Shown here piece after piece: positions 1-6,129 of a stretch of DNA of 17,608 nucleotides. Origin of the DNA: an uncultured Bacteroidales bacterium (lineage in GTDB: Bacteria > Bacteroidota > Bacteroidia > Bacteroidales > F082). The position numbers and the translations under genes were made by a program. Where the stretch lies: contig CALEMB010000108.1 of NCBI GenBank assembly GCA_937902805.1, positions 1 to 17,608 of the forward strand, written 5' to 3'. The notes under the pieces are model-generated. The model saw nothing but the letters and a program-made list of their open reading frames with translations. It made no database searches and was not told the origin of the DNA. Every line of letters starts with the position of its first letter. Within the stretch, counting starts at the first letter, position 1.

Positions 1-1952
1 TCACCGCCATCGAGATTGTGGGCGGCCCGGATGACAAGCTGAACGGCACGTTCACGGCCAACTATAAGGATACGGATCCTGTCCTCGCCAAGTCGGGCGA
101 CGACGGCACGAACACCGTGAGACTGAACTGCGAGGCCACTTTGACCTCCATGGCCCAGAAGTTCTACGTGGTGCTGCCTGCCGGCACCTTGAACGGCTTC
201 ACGATGAAGGTGTATGACGGCGACAACGAGATCTTCAGCAAATCGACCGCCAACGAGGTTCCCGTGTCTGTCAACACTTTGAGCACGATGAACGAATTGG
301 AAGTGACGGCTGCAAGCAATATCATCGACCTCTCAACCCTCTCTGAAAGCTATACGGCTCAGGATGGCGACATCATAACGGGCACGGCAAATGGCTCCTT
401 CTCCTTAAACATTCCTGGTGATGTATCGGTAACGCTGCGCGATGTATCTGGCACTGGAGGATTTAATATTCGTTGTATGGATTCCGAGCCTGGAGAGCAC
501 AGCGTTTCTATAAACCTTGAGGGAAACAATTCGGCTTATAATTTTATACAGGTTGCCGGCATAAAGAACCTAACCATCAGTGGCGAAGGGAGTTTGAATC
601 TTGACAATAATATGAGTTTCGGACCTGGTTGCAATACTACCATTGAAGGAACAACTATTACAGGGAGTTTAATCTATATAGGAGATGATAATAGTGGTGA
701 AGAGAATACTTTAACAATTGATGGCGGCTCTGTCAGTATTAACGGGGGGATTCTTGCCAACAATGACGCAAATATTAATGTCCTAAACGACGGCAATCTT
801 ACCGTACATGTAACGAAAGATGATTGGTTTAGTACTGTTTTCCCTGGTATCGATGGTTCTTCTGCTGAGGTGAATGTAACTATCACGGATGGTGTTAACG
901 GTAATAGTAATTTGACTATTATTTCTTACGAAAATAGTTTTACGGGCGATAAATTTATCAAAGCCCAATCCATTAATTTCGGTGGCACGGATGTCAAGGA
1001 AGCATGGTATGCCAAGACTTGGTCAGCCGACGGATACCAAAACTTCGGCCCGCTGCGCGCAACCTATACGGCAAGCAGCCGCACGCTGGTGTTGGAACCT
1101 GCTCCGGCACCGACTGAGCAAATTGTTGACCTCTCTACGATTACCGCTGCCTACACAGCTGTGGATGGTGATATTCTGACTGGTACTCTGGGTACTGGCG
1201 TGCAGATTTCCATCGCCGATGGCGCCACTATAACGCTCCGCAGTGCCAACATCAACGGCAACGATAACCTTTCGGGCACTTTCCATGGCCTCAATTGCCT
1301 GGGCGATGCAACCATTATTCTTGAGAATAATAACAACGTCGTGAAGGCAAAATGCAGTTCTGGCGGAAGAGCAGGCATATTTGTCCCGCGACATAAGACG
1401 CTTACCTTCGAAGCTGGTAATAGTAGTGGTTTTGTTGCGGCTACAGGTGCAGGCGAAGCTGCAGGAATTGGTGGTTATTCTAATACAAATTGCGGTGCCA
1501 TTGTGATAAACAGCGGAAAAGTCACCGGAACGGCAGGTACTGGTGTAGACGAAACTTTTGGCGATTCATATTCCGCAGGTATAGGCAGTAGTGCTTATAA
1601 ACGCTGTGATGGTATTACTATCAATGGAGGTCAAGTGATAGGGACAGCGTATGCGGATGGCAATGCTGCAGGCATCGGTACAGGAGGTAATGGCATTTGC
1701 AAAAAGGATGGAGATAGCGAAGGAAGCCAGCCTGCAATAACCATAAGCAACACTTTATCAAACTATGTAAAAGCTCAAAAAGGCAGCAGTGCAACCTATT
1801 TCATAGGTGGCGGCACTTCATCTAAATGCGGTATTGTGATTGTTGGCGGCACCACTTACGAAGATGGTGGTGGCAATCGTGGTATTTCAAGCAGCACTTC
1901 TTTGTCTGTTGATTTTACTGTTAGCGGCAATTCATTAATATACATGCCTTGA
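1..1952 (+). CDS. Surface-type protein with duplicated module and cysteine-bearing solenoid (5' end missing)
   Basis: The frame is already open at base 3, so the N-terminus, including any signal peptide or lipobox, lies upstream of the window. The first ~95 visible residues (a VVLPAGTLNGF segment) resemble the beta-sandwich found at the N-terminus of many Bacteroidales lipoproteins. Two related modules follow, both opening with I-V/I-D-L-S-T and a Y-T-A-x-D-G-D-I-x-T-G-T segment (from about 324 and 1122). The C-terminal part (about 1458-1860) has four A-G-I-G-type repeats, each with a Cys 11 residues after the repeat start and, in most copies, an I-x-I-N-x-G strand. This resembles right-handed beta-helix or adhesin-like solenoids. 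No T9SS sorting domain is present; the protein ends LIYMP just before a terminator. It is probably surface-exposed and may bind carbohydrate or act in adhesion. Family placement is by eye and the function is inferred. Confidence 0.75.
   Translation, partial: TAIEIVGGPDDKLNGTFTANYKDTDPVLAKSGDDGTNTVRLNCEATLTSMAQKFYVVLPAGTLNGFTMKVYDGDNEIFSKSTANEVPVSVNTLSTMNELEVTAASNIIDLSTLSESYTAQDGDIITGTANGSFSLNIPGDVSVTLRDVSGTGGFNIRCMDSEPGEHSVSINLEGNNSAYNFIQVAGIKNLTISGEGSLNLDNNMSFGPGCNTTIEGTTITGSLIYIGDDNSGEENTLTIDGGSVSINGGILANNDANINVLNDGNLTVHVTKDDWFSTVFPGIDGSSAEVNVTITDGVNGNSNLTIISYENSFTGDKFIKAQSINFGGTDVKEAWYAKTWSADGYQNFGPLRATYTASSRTLVLEPAPAPTEQIVDLSTITAAYTAVDGDILTGTLGTGVQISIADGATITLRSANINGNDNLSGTFHGLNCLGDATIILENNNNVVKAKCSSGGRAGIFVPRHKTLTFEAGNSSGFVAATGAGEAAGIGGYSNTNCGAIVINSGKVTGTAGTGVDETFGDSYSAGIGSSAYKRCDGITINGGQVIGTAYADGNAAGIGTGGNGICKKDGDSEGSQPAITISNTLSNYVKAQKGSSATYFIGGGTSSKCGIVIVGGTTYEDGGGNRGISSSTSLSVDFTVSGNSLIYMP
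1458..1860 (+). repeat. Four AGIG...Cys solenoid repeats within the surface protein gene
   Basis: Repeat units begin at about 1458, 1572, 1665 and 1794. In each, the Cys codon (1491, 1605, 1698, 1827) lies exactly 33 bases after the unit start, although the units differ in total length (114, 93 and 129 bases). The first three read A-A-G-I-G, S-A-G-I-G and A-A-G-I-G. The fourth is degenerate (T-Y-F-I-G). The fixed Ala/Gly-to-Cys register suggests stacked helix turns with cysteines on one face. Confidence 0.7.
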
Positions 1953-1990
1953 TAAGACAACGGGTATCATCACCTAAAACTTTTGCGACA

Positions 1991-2028
1991 GGCGGCCCTC
2001 AGTTTTTTGAGGGCCGCCTTGTTTGTTA
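1991..2028 (+). terminator. Strong intrinsic terminator after the surface protein gene
   Basis: A perfect 11-bp stem (1991-2001 with 2008-2018, arm GGCGGCCCTCA) closes a six-base T-rich loop. A short T-rich run (TTGTTTGTT) follows. It begins 38 bases after the stop codon. Confidence 0.85.
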
Positions 2029-2039
2029 GGTTGTTGTGT

Positions 2040-2096
2040 GGCTGCCGCGATGCTTCGGCCCTACGATTGACCTCAGCAACCTTGTGACGGTCCTAC
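2040..2096. repeat. Dispersed repeat, copy D1
   Basis: This 57-base stretch matches the reverse complement of 7469-7516 (copy D2). Both begin GGCTGCC, contain CTTCG, share the identical 17-mer CTCAGCAACCTTGTGAC (2072-2088 here), and end in CCTAC. D1 carries about nine extra bases in the middle (around GGCCCTACG). It lies between a terminator and a pseudogene and does not look coding. Confidence 0.75.
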
Positions 2097-2110
2097 GGGG
2101 CAAGGGTTGA

Positions 2111-2174
2111 AATTCCAAAAATCAATATACTTTTTAGGTTTGTAATCCCAAAAATCAATATGCTTTTTAGGTTT
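2111..2174. repeat. Tandem repeat, 2 x 31 bp with a 33-bp period
   Basis: Two copies, 2111-2141 and 2144-2174, differ at only two positions (T/C near the start, A/G before the TTTTTAGG block) and are separated by two bases. The period is a whole number of codons. On the minus strand the copies read as an 11-residue repeat containing KPKK, IDFW and an aromatic residue (first copy KPKKHIDFWDY). No start codon or long frame supports a gene, so this may be a remnant of one or a non-coding repeat. Confidence 0.7.
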
Positions 2175-2175
2175 A

Positions 2176-2466
2176 GTGGATATTTTTTGTATTGTGGTTA
2201 CAGGAGTGGGCAATCCCCGTGACTTGTTGATGAATCTTTCGGGCAGTTATATGTATCAGGATTTGCTGTCGTTGGAGGGTGTGCGCAAGCCTGTCTTGTT
2301 GGAAAAGCTCTTGGTTGCCTTGGCGTTGCAGGTGGGCAGCGAGGTGTCGTACAGCGAATTGGCGCAAACCATAGGCACGGATAACAAGACCGTTGAGAAA
2401 TATGTTGATTTGCTTGAGAAATGCTACACGCCGTCGTCACACCTGACAATTACATGGATTGGCTGA
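2176..2466 (+). pseudogene. Internal fragment of an AAA/DUF4143 family ATPase gene
   Basis: About 75 residues, from VVTGVGNPRD to VDLLEKCY, match the stretch of Bacteroidales AAA_14/DUF4143 ATPases (COG1373 type) between the ATPase domain and the DUF4143 region, including SGSYMYQDLL and the VSYSELAQTIGTDNKTVEKY winged-helix-like part. Proteins of this family are usually near 380-400 residues with an N-terminal P-loop. Here the P-loop half is absent. Similarity also stops after KCY (about 2424), where the frame runs on into unrelated residues and a stop. The gene has therefore lost both ends. The apparent GTG start at 2176 is not meaningful. Repeats flank it upstream and the EamA gene begins 9 bases downstream on the other strand. 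Family recognition is from memory of the conserved motifs. Confidence 0.75.
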
Positions 2467-2475
2467 TGTGAATGT

Positions 2476-3363
2476 TTATTTGTAAGGTTTTTTCATCTGC
2501 GACAGCACCAATCCCACCACGACCACCAAAATGCCGACAATCTTGTTCACCGTCAGGGCTTCGATGGCGAGGAGGTAACTGAAAATCGCCGTGAAAACAG
2601 GGATTAGGTTGCTGTAGACATTGGCACGCGAGGCACCGAGTTTGCTGAAAGCATAGGCCCACAAGGCGTAGGCACCGGCGCTGCAGAAGATACCCAAACA
2701 GACCAAAGGGACAATGTAGGCACTGACGTTGGCGAAGTTGGACGGCTCGAAGTGCTCCATGATGAAGACCATGGGGATGAAGTAAATCATGCCGACGATA
2801 TTCTGCATCCATGTGATGGTCAGGGGCTTATAGAGTTTGGTGAGCCGAATCAAAGCGATGGAATAGCCTACCGCCACCACCACCGAACCGCAAAGGAAGA
2901 GGATACCCTTGGGCGAGGCGGTAAGCTCGAGGTTCTTGTTGAGCAGCATGACGATAACGCCGACAAAGGAGATGATGAAGCCCACGATGTTCATGGGGGT
3001 CAGTCGCTCCTTGAGGAAAATGCGCGCCGCGATAGGCGTGACCAAAGGGATGAGGGCGATGATGCCGGCCCCGATGACGGGGGAGGAGTTCTTCAGTCCG
3101 TAGCCCTCGAAGATGAAATAGAGGAAAGGCTCAAACAAGGCGGCTATGGCAAACAGCCCCAGGTGTTTCCTTTGGATTTTCTCGTTGAGGCGGAAGACGA
3201 AGAGTATGGTCGTCAGAAAGACGGTGGCCACCACGAGACGCAGGAAAATGGTCGCCGTGGGGTTGAGGTTCTCGTAGACCTGCGTGGACCACACGAACGA
3301 CATACCCCAGAAAATCATGGCCGTGATGCCAGCCAGATGAACGATGAATCCCTTGTTTTTCAT
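2476..3363 (-). CDS. EamA/DMT-family transporter
   Basis: The 295-residue protein has about ten hydrophobic segments arranged as two EamA repeats, the usual length for the drug/metabolite transporter superfamily. The first repeat holds the typical A-M-I-F-W-G-M-S-F-V-W start of TM1 and a F-L-R-L segment. The second begins around the CGSVVVAVGYSIALI region, and the C-terminus ends in a short basic tail (QMKKPYK). It should be an inner-membrane exporter or importer of small metabolites. The substrate cannot be told from sequence. The ATG at 3363 is preferred because the next Met (residue 16) would cut off half of TM1. A TAATTTTG -7 element lies only four bases upstream of this ATG, suggesting a leaderless or nearly leaderless mRNA. 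Confidence 0.9.
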   Translation of the reverse strand: MKNKGFIVHLAGITAMIFWGMSFVWSTQVYENLNPTATIFLRLVVATVFLTTILFVFRLNEKIQRKHLGLFAIAALFEPFLYFIFEGYGLKNSSPVIGAGIIALIPLVTPIAARIFLKERLTPMNIVGFIISFVGVIVMLLNKNLELTASPKGILFLCGSVVVAVGYSIALIRLTKLYKPLTITWMQNIVGMIYFIPMVFIMEHFEPSNFANVSAYIVPLVCLGIFCSAGAYALWAYAFSKLGASRANVYSNLIPVFTAIFSYLLAIEALTVNKIVGILVVVVGLVLSQMKKPYK

Positions 3364-3367
3364 GCCG

Positions 3368-3375
3368 CAAAATTA
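3368..3375 (-). promoter_or_regulatory. Bacteroidota -7 promoter element for the EamA gene
   Basis: The minus strand reads TAATTTTG, an exact match to TAnnTTTG, four bases before the ATG at 3363. No good -33 TTTG is visible. Transcription would start at or next to the A of the start codon. Confidence 0.5.
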
Positions 3376-3426
3376 CATTTTTTTAAGATAGTTTTCCCGA
3401 ATCGGAGCATTTCGGCAAGATTTTTG

Positions 3427-3434
3427 TATGTTTG
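3427..3434 (+). promoter_or_regulatory. Bacteroidota -7 promoter element for the lipoprotein gene
   Basis: TATGTTTG matches TAnnTTTG and lies about 51 bases upstream of the lipoprotein ATG, predicting a leader of roughly 45 nt. A clear -33 TTTG is not seen at the usual spacing. It is divergent from the EamA promoter about 50 bases away. Confidence 0.45.
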
Positions 3435-3485
3435 CATGGTAAATATGAATGAAATCTAAAGTCTAACCATTAAAAACCTGTTACA

Positions 3486-4010
3486 ATGAAAAAGTTAAGT
3501 TTAATCTGCATGACGGTCCTGGCCATCTCGTTTTTGGCCTCATGCCGAGGCCCGCAAGGTCCTGCCGGCCATGATGGCAACGCCAATGTGGCCTCCTCGA
3601 AGGTGACCATCCACGATTATGACTGGAAATGGGACAAGTTCTATACCGATGCCGAAGGTAATGAAAGAGGCCAGTATTATGTCACCATCGATTTTCCCGC
3701 CATCAACAACAATGTGTACAATCATGGTGCAGTCCTGGTCTACATGGATGTTGAGGGAGCCTGGTCGCAAGTCCCGTTGACCTATTACTACACCGAGGGC
3801 GATGGTTTGTTTGAAGCCTCAATTGAGGTTGCCACGCTTAACGACGGAGGTGTGAACCTGTTCTGGACGGAAAGCGACCTTTGGAAGGTTTGTCCTAAAA
3901 CCCACGATTTCAAGATTGTAGCCATCGAGGCCACGGTCTATAAGAATCGCAGCGATGTCGACTACAGCAGCTACGAGGCTGTGAAGACGGCCTTCCAACT
4001 GGCTGACTGA
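3486..4010 (+). CDS. Small lipoprotein with a short collagen-like linker
   Basis: The 174-residue protein begins with a lipoprotein signal (MKKLSLICMTVLAISF) and lipobox LASC, with Cys20 as the expected lipidated residue. Directly after it comes R-G-P-Q-G-P-A-G-H-D-G-N, two to three Gly-X-Y collagen-like triplets, a linker seen after the lipobox in other Bacteroidota lipoproteins. The rest (about residues 33-174) is rich in aromatic residues and predicted beta strands (YYVTIDFPAI, GAVLVYMDV), with no motif I recognise. It should be anchored in the outer membrane. Its own putative promoter and a downstream hairpin make it look monocistronic. The function is unknown. Confidence 0.88.
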   Translation: MKKLSLICMTVLAISFLASCRGPQGPAGHDGNANVASSKVTIHDYDWKWDKFYTDAEGNERGQYYVTIDFPAINNNVYNHGAVLVYMDVEGAWSQVPLTYYYTEGDGLFEASIEVATLNDGGVNLFWTESDLWKVCPKTHDFKIVAIEATVYKNRSDVDYSSYEAVKTAFQLAD

Positions 4011-4033
4011 TAATAAAATGTCATAAAAAACTT

Positions 4034-4061
4034 GTAGAGACGTGCCATGGCGCGTCTCTAC
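4034..4061. terminator. Bidirectional terminator-like hairpin between convergent genes
   Basis: GTAGAGACG (4034-4042) pairs perfectly with CGTCTCTAC (4053-4061), and the GCCATGGC centre extends the stem. On the plus strand it is followed by ATTTATTTT, and on the minus strand by AAGTTTTTT, so it could end transcription from both the lipoprotein gene and the antiporter gene. From memory, the same palindromic core is common in intergenic DNA of Bacteroidota and other bacteria, so it may also be a dispersed repeat. Confidence 0.7.
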
Positions 4062-4063
4062 AT

Positions 4064-5026
4064 TTATTTTACGGAGAGGGAAAACCACATGAACCCGATA
4101 TAGCCCAGCGTGAGGAAAAGCCCTTCCCAACGTGAAATCATGCGGCCTTTGCCCGTGAAGACGAATAGCAGCATGAGGCAGTTGGCACCGAAGAGAATTA
4201 ATAGCTGTTGATTCATCATCGGGTCGAAAGGCAGCGGGGTGATGAGCGCACTGACACCCAGCACCATGAAGATGTTTATAATGTTGGAACCCAACACGTT
4301 GCCAATGGCGATGCCGGAGTTTTTCTTTATTGCGGCCACAACGGAGGTGATAAGCTCAGGTAGGGAAGTGGCTGTGGCCACCACGGTGAGACCTATGGTG
4401 CTCTCGCTCATACCCCAGGTGCGGGCAAGGATTTGGGCGTTGTTGGAGACAAGCTCGCCGCCTGCATAAAGGCCGGCAATACCCAACACAAGGTCGAGGA
4501 TGGTCCTGCCCCAAGACATGGGGTTCTGATCCTCTTCAATTACAGGGACATCGCTTTTGCTTCGGAAAGTGAGCAATAAGCAGCAAAAACCCATGAGCAG
4601 CAAAATGATGCCTTCAATCCAATTCACGTCGACAACATCGTCTTTGCTCAAGAAGAAATCGTTGGCCATCAGGAAGATGGTGAGCGTTGCCAAAAAGCCT
4701 ATGGGGATATCGCGGCGGATGGATACGCGGGTCACGTCGATGGGCCAAATCATGGCACTCACGCCGAGGATGAGCAGGATGTTCATCGTGTTGCTCCCGA
4801 CGATGTTACCGATGGCGAGGCCAGGGCTACCCTTGGCGCACGAAAACACGTTGACAATCATCTCGGGCAACGACGTCCCAAATGCCACGATGGTCAGGCC
4901 GATGATGAGCGGCGACAGCTTGGCGCGGATGCCAATGCTGGTGGCCCCGTTGACGAGCCAGTTCGCACCCAAAATCAAGGCTGCGAAACCGATGGCCAAT
5001 AATATTAAAGGTATTATTGAAGTCAT
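4064..5026 (-). CDS. Calcium/sodium antiporter, CaCA family (YrbG-like)
   Basis: The 320-residue membrane protein contains the two inverted alpha repeats of the Ca2+/cation antiporter superfamily. Alpha-1 has G-T-S-L-P-E at residues 50-55 and G-N-I-V-G-S-N at 73-79. Alpha-2 has A-T-S-L-P-E at 219-224 and G-N-V-L-G-S-N at 242-248. The acidic residues in the S-L-P-E motifs bind the cation. Length and topology (about 10 TM helices with a central hydrophilic loop near residues 155-172) fit YrbG-type exchangers. I take the ATG at 5026 (MTSIIPLILL). The frame stays open to 5155, but the extra 43 codons are translated inverted repeat A and would bury the first TM helix behind a basic tail. It lies downstream of yggS on the same strand with 129 bases between, and no promoter of its own was seen. 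Confidence 0.92.
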   Translation of the reverse strand: MTSIIPLILLAIGFAALILGANWLVNGATSIGIRAKLSPLIIGLTIVAFGTSLPEMIVNVFSCAKGSPGLAIGNIVGSNTMNILLILGVSAMIWPIDVTRVSIRRDIPIGFLATLTIFLMANDFFLSKDDVVDVNWIEGIILLLMGFCCLLLTFRSKSDVPVIEEDQNPMSWGRTILDLVLGIAGLYAGGELVSNNAQILARTWGMSESTIGLTVVATATSLPELITSVVAAIKKNSGIAIGNVLGSNIINIFMVLGVSALITPLPFDPMMNQQLLILFGANCLMLLFVFTGKGRMISRWEGLFLTLGYIGFMWFSLSVK

Positions 5027-5042
5027 TTGTTTAGTTGTTCGG

Positions 5043-5155
5043 ATTGACGCGCTTTGCGTCACTGCGAGGAACGAAGCAGTCCAGAACATTTGCGTTTCTA
5101 ATCTTTGTTTCTGGATTGCTTTGTCGTGCCTCCTCGCAAAGACGCGAAGCGACAA
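5043..5155. repeat. Inverted-repeat element A (palindromic dispersed repeat)
   Basis: A short arm of 27 bases (5058-5084, GTCACTGCGAGGAACGAAGC...) pairs with a long arm of 33 bases (5111-5143, ending CTCGCAAAGAC). Outer flanks (GACGCGCTTTGC on the left, GCGAAGCGAC on the right) extend the pairing. The element fills almost the whole gap between the yggS stop (5156) and the antiporter start (5026). The same arms occur in opposite order at 17533-17608. Confidence 0.85.
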
Positions 5156-5827
5156 TTAAACATTATAATTCCTTGCCCCAAAAATCTTGCTTCCCACGCG
5201 CACCAAGGTCGCGCCTTCCTCGATGGCAATCAAATAGTCCTCCGACATGCCCATCGAAATCTCCTTGAACTGCGGCTGGTCGGCGAAATAGTCCTTTTTC
5301 AGCGTGTCGAAGATGGCCTTCAGGTGCTTGAATTCCTTGCGCACTTCGGCCTCGTCGTCGGTGAAGGTGGCCATGCCCATCACGCCGCATATGCGCACGT
5401 TTTCCATCGCCTTGAAAGCCTCCGAATCAAGCAGTTGACGAGCTTCTTCGAGGTCGAGGCCGAATTTGGTCTGTTCTTGGGCAATGTGGAATTGCAGCAG
5501 ACAATCCACAATGCGGTCGTGCTTTTTGGCTTCCTTGTTGACGGCTTCCAAAAGATTGGCCGAGTCGATGCTGTGGATGAGCGAGACAAAGGGGATGATG
5601 TATTTTATCTTATTGGTCTGCAAGTGACCGATGAAATGCCATTGGATGTCTTGCGGCATGACTTCATGCTTGTCGCGCATCTCGAGGGCATGGTTTTCGC
5701 CGAAAATGCGCTGTCCGGCATCGTAGGCTTCCTGCAAGTCGCTGACGGGCTTGGTCTTGCTGACGGCCACCAGAGTCACCGACTCGGGCAGCGTCGCACG
5801 GATTTTCTCCAAGTTTTCCTTGATCAT
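5156..5827 (-). CDS. yggS: PLP-binding protein of the YggS/PLPBP family
   Basis: The 223-residue protein matches YggS (PROSC/PLPBP), a fold-III PLP-carrying protein that helps keep pyridoxal phosphate and amino-acid pools balanced. No enzymatic activity is established for the family. Visible signatures are A-V-S-K-T-K-P (residues 21-27, with Lys24 the expected Schiff-base lysine), F-G-E-N, W-H-F-I-G-H-L-Q-T-N-K, and the C-terminal S-M-G-M-S-x-D-x-x-x-A-I-x-x-G-A-T-x-V-R-V-G-S-x-I-F-G phosphate-binding region. I chose the ATG at 5827 (MIKENLEKI). The frame extends to 5890, but those 21 residues come from repeat element C and are not conserved in the family. It is the upstream gene of a minus-strand pair with the Ca2+/Na+ antiporter. 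Confidence 0.93.
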   Translation of the reverse strand: MIKENLEKIRATLPESVTLVAVSKTKPVSDLQEAYDAGQRIFGENHALEMRDKHEVMPQDIQWHFIGHLQTNKIKYIIPFVSLIHSIDSANLLEAVNKEAKKHDRIVDCLLQFHIAQEQTKFGLDLEEARQLLDSEAFKAMENVRICGVMGMATFTDDEAEVRKEFKHLKAIFDTLKKDYFADQPQFKEISMGMSEDYLIAIEEGATLVRVGSKIFGARNYNV

Positions 5828-5867
5828 ATTATTCTTGTTTTTTTGTCTCAAGACCTCCCTCTTGTCA

Positions 5868-5952
5868 GTCATTGCGGGCTTGACCCGCAATCTCCAAAGC
5901 AGAAGGATTTGTCTTTGTGCATAGGAGATGGCGGATGTTCCTCCGCCATGAC
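5868..5952. repeat. Palindromic element C upstream of yggS
   Basis: The ends are near-perfect inverted repeats: GTCATTGCGG at 5868-5877 against the complement of CCGCCATGAC at 5943-5952 (9 of 10). Inside, ATTGCGGG/CCCGCAAT form an 8-bp hairpin (5871-5878 with 5884-5891), and GGCGGA/TCCGCC form a second one near the right end. The layout suggests a mobile or MITE-like repeat unit different from A and B. It would lie in the yggS leader RNA. Confidence 0.7.
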
Positions 5953-6022
5953 GGTAAAAGGCATTGGGGTAGTGAATCTTGGTCTTGAACTTGAGTCATT
6001 TACTTTAATGATTAAAACAGCG

Positions 6023-6030
6023 CAAAAATA
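6023..6030 (-). promoter_or_regulatory. Possible -7 promoter element for yggS
   Basis: The minus strand reads TATTTTTG, matching TAnnTTTG. It is about 195 bases upstream of the yggS start, which would put palindromic element C inside the transcribed leader. No convincing -33 box is present and the region is AT-rich, so a chance match is possible. Confidence 0.35.
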
Positions 6031-6102
6031 CAGAAAATCTTCATGTAAGTTTACATTTCAACAATTAAACAATTAAACATTCCAACAATCAACTTTATTT
6101 CT

Positions 6103-6110
6103 TACTTTTG
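6103..6110 (+). promoter_or_regulatory. Bacteroidota -7 promoter element for ffh
   Basis: TACTTTTG followed by CACCC matches TAnnTTTG and lies 19 bases before the ffh ATG, predicting a leader of roughly 14 nt. No strong -33 TTTG is seen. Confidence 0.6.
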
Positions 6111-6129
6111 CACCCAAAATTCGAGAATT

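Larger units (their letters stand above)
5828..6129. other. Divergent yggS-ffh intergenic region (302 bases)
   Basis: From left to right this gap holds the short yggS leader, palindromic element C (5868-5952), about 70 bases without recognised features, a minus-strand -7-like element (6023-6030), AT-rich direct repeats of AACAATTAAAC type around 6059-6079, and the ffh promoter (6103-6110). No small gene or RNA gene was recognised. Confidence 0.7.

Noticed and set aside
2752..3459. A 235-codon plus-strand open frame opposite the EamA gene
   Set aside because: It is low-complexity and D/H/E/G-rich, which is what the reverse of a membrane-protein gene gives; no start context or domain.
5043..5155. 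CRISPR repeat or tRNA-like structure
   Set aside because: The palindrome is a single asymmetric inverted repeat with no direct repeat-spacer array, and has no tRNA arms or anticodon loop.
5105..6076. A 323-codon plus-strand open frame across repeat A, yggS and repeat C
   Set aside because: It is antisense to yggS and begins and ends in repeat sequence.
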